Notes under the pieces: generated by a model
Databases searched by the model: none
Seen by the model: the letters and a program-made list of their open reading frames with translations, nothing else
What the model was told of the DNA's origin: nothing
DNA from: a bacterium
GTDB lineage: Bacteria > UBA9089 > JASEGY01
DNA: 14,757 bases
NCBI GenBank assembly: GCA_030019105.1
Contig: JASEGY010000039.1
Coordinates: forward strand, 1 to 14,757
Direction of reading: 5' to 3'
Program-made: the position numbers and the translations under genes
Shown here: positions 13,433-14,757 of the stretch, piece by piece
Layout: each line of letters opens with the position of its first letter
How positions within the stretch are numbered: the stretch's first letter is position 1

Positions 13433-14653
13433 ATGGAAACGATTATTCAACCAAAAGATATTTCTGCTAAACTCAGGGAGATTTTGAAAAAGGCAGATAT
13501 GAATGCGTGCTTAACCTGCGGGACATGCGCTGCCGGATGTCCATCATCCGGGATTGATGATATGGATCCAAGACAGGTGTATCGTATGCTGGCTTATGGG
13601 TTGGAAGAAGAGGTTATTGCCTCCAGGTGGCCCTGGGTTTGCACGGGATGTTTGAGATGCAACCGGGAATGTCCTATGGGCGTTAATATGGGGCCTATCC
13701 AAAAAACCCTGAAGGCGGCGCGAGCAAGGGATAAAGTTCCGGGGTCTCTCCATAAGGGAGCAGTTACGTGCGCAGAAAAAGGAAATCATATCGGTGTTCC
13801 CCAGGGAGACTATCTCTGGCTCATGGAAGACGGGGCGGAGGAAATGGTGGAAGAGGAAGGACTTACCGGAATTAAGGTGCCCGTTGATAAAGAAGGGGCC
13901 AATTACCTGATGTTTCCTAATTCCAAAGAGGTCTTTGGCGAGCCGGATGATATGAAGTGGTGGTGGAAGATATTCTATGCGGCGAAAGAAGACTGGACTA
14001 TTCCTTCAGAAAATTGGGATTCATATAACTGGGGCTTTTTTACGGCTAATGACGAACTTCACAAGGCCATTGTTAAGCACCAGGTAGATAATATGAATAA
14101 GTTGAAAGCAAAGACTATGATCCTGCCCGACTGCGGGGGTGGGTCATTAGCCTGCCGGATGGGTATACATAATTGGTTCCCGGAGGCATTGAATAATTGG
14201 AACTATGTCTATCTTTATGACGTGCTTAAGAAATATCTGGAAGAGGGAAGAATAAAGGTAGATAAATCCAGGCATCCGCAACTGGCTACCTACCATGATT
14301 CTTGCAGCCATGGTCGAAAGATAGAGATGTCCTTTGGCCGCGGATATTATGACGAGCCCAGGTGGATCATTGACCAGTGCTGCGAGAATTTTGTTGAGAT
14401 GCATCCCAATAAATCCAACAGCTACTGCTGTGGAGCCGGGGCAGGCATGTGGGCCGGTCCTTACAAGGATGCGGCCAAATACCACGGCCGGCGCAAGGCG
14501 GAATCAATAAAGAATTCCGGCGCAGAATTGGTCATTGTCTCCTGTTCCAATTGCCGGGATATGATAATGAAAGCCCTTAAGCCCGAGCATAACCTCGATA
14601 TCGAGGTTAAATATATCTGGCAAGTAGTGGCTGATTCCTTGATTTTGGAGTAG
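13433..14653 (+). CDS. Fused HdrC-HdrB (HdrD/DsrK-like) protein with one canonical CCG domain
   Basis: A 406-aa protein that should house the disulfide-reducing site. The N-terminal HdrC-like part has two 4Fe-4S motifs, C26/29/32/36 and C70/73/76/80 (CLTCGTC..GCP and CTGCLRC..ECP). The HdrB-like part has a full C-terminal CCG domain: C291, C332-C333, C371 and C374, which would hold a noncubane cluster. The first CCG domain is not canonical; only CGGGSLAC (C234, C241) remains near where its end would be. HdrB and HdrD proper have two CCG domains, whereas DsrK-type proteins keep one, so the substrate may differ from CoM-S-S-CoB, for example the DsrC disulfide. That is inference. AGAGG lies 7 nt before the ATG. 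It is the last gene of the set in the window. Confidence 0.88.
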   Translation: METIIQPKDISAKLREILKKADMNACLTCGTCAAGCPSSGIDDMDPRQVYRMLAYGLEEEVIASRWPWVCTGCLRCNRECPMGVNMGPIQKTLKAARARDKVPGSLHKGAVTCAEKGNHIGVPQGDYLWLMEDGAEEMVEEEGLTGIKVPVDKEGANYLMFPNSKEVFGEPDDMKWWWKIFYAAKEDWTIPSENWDSYNWGFFTANDELHKAIVKHQVDNMNKLKAKTMILPDCGGGSLACRMGIHNWFPEALNNWNYVYLYDVLKKYLEEGRIKVDKSRHPQLATYHDSCSHGRKIEMSFGRGYYDEPRWIIDQCCENFVEMHPNKSNSYCCGAGAGMWAGPYKDAAKYHGRRKAESIKNSGAELVIVSCSNCRDMIMKALKPEHNLDIEVKYIWQVVADSLILE

Positions 14654-14667
14654 GTTGGGGTAATTGA

Positions 14668-14698
14668 TCATCGTTTCGGGCGACGGTCATCGTTTCGG
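14668..14698 (+). repeat. Direct repeat TCATCGTTTCGG x2, related to the MITE terminus
   Basis: TCATCGTTTCGG occurs at 14668-14679 and again at 14687-14698, a 19-bp period. The core CATCGTTTC is shared with the ends of the MITE-like element at 10891-11052. The last 59 bases of the window hold no gene that I can support. Confidence 0.75.
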
Positions 14699-14757
14699 CC
14701 ATTATACTATTACTCCACAACATTTGCGTTGCCTGCGAGAATGTTACGATTTCGGTA

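Overview
The window looks like a piece of an uncultured strict anaerobe with moderate GC content and the standard genetic code. The lineage cannot be fixed from one window. An Flx/Hdr electron-transfer operon together with a DHH-CCA nucleotidyltransferase fits Desulfobacterota or a related anaerobic phylum, but this is inference.

Left part (1-4059, minus strand): a probable operon reading leftward from a promoter at about 4086-4114. It holds a DHH/DHHA1-tRNA nucleotidyltransferase fusion, glutamyl-tRNA synthetase (gltX), and the start of an OmpR-type response regulator cut by the window edge. The intergenic stretch 4060-4232 carries divergent promoter-like sequences and small inverted repeats.

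Right part (4233-14653, plus strand): an Rrf2-family regulator is followed by a dispersed FlxABCD-HdrABC-type gene set. In order these are a long two-lobed HdrA (1019 aa), two tandem CBS-pair proteins, an MvhD/FlxD-like [2Fe-2S] protein, an FrhB/FdhB-like iron-sulfur protein, an AsrA-like iron-sulfur protein, an AsrB-like FAD/NAD(P) oxidoreductase (FlxA), and a fused HdrC-HdrB protein with one canonical CCG domain. The expected logic is this: FlxA takes electrons from NAD(P)H, the iron-sulfur subunits and FlxD pass them to the HdrA flavin, and HdrA bifurcates or confurcates them between ferredoxin and a disulfide reduced at the HdrB-type site. The reaction is inferred from family knowledge. 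The disulfide partner (for example DsrC) is not in the window.

What sets the locus apart is how heavily it has been invaded. Most gaps between the flx/hdr genes contain a foreign or simple-sequence element: a nonamer array before hdrA; a severed toxin-antitoxin module abutting the hdrA stop; a minus-strand DUF2283-like gene; a 62-nt hairpin on the flxD stop codon; a 162-bp MITE-like element with terminal inverted repeats and a perfect 8-bp target duplication on the stop codon of the next gene; a 200-bp convergent octamer array before flxA; and heptamer clusters before the last gene. The heptamer family has also entered coding sequence in frame, twice inside hdrA and once at the flxD N-terminus. 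Several long open reading frames start inside repeats, so ribosome-binding sites were used to choose the starts of hdrA, flxD, flxA and the iron-sulfur genes.

No rRNA, tRNA, CRISPR array or complete insertion sequence was seen.
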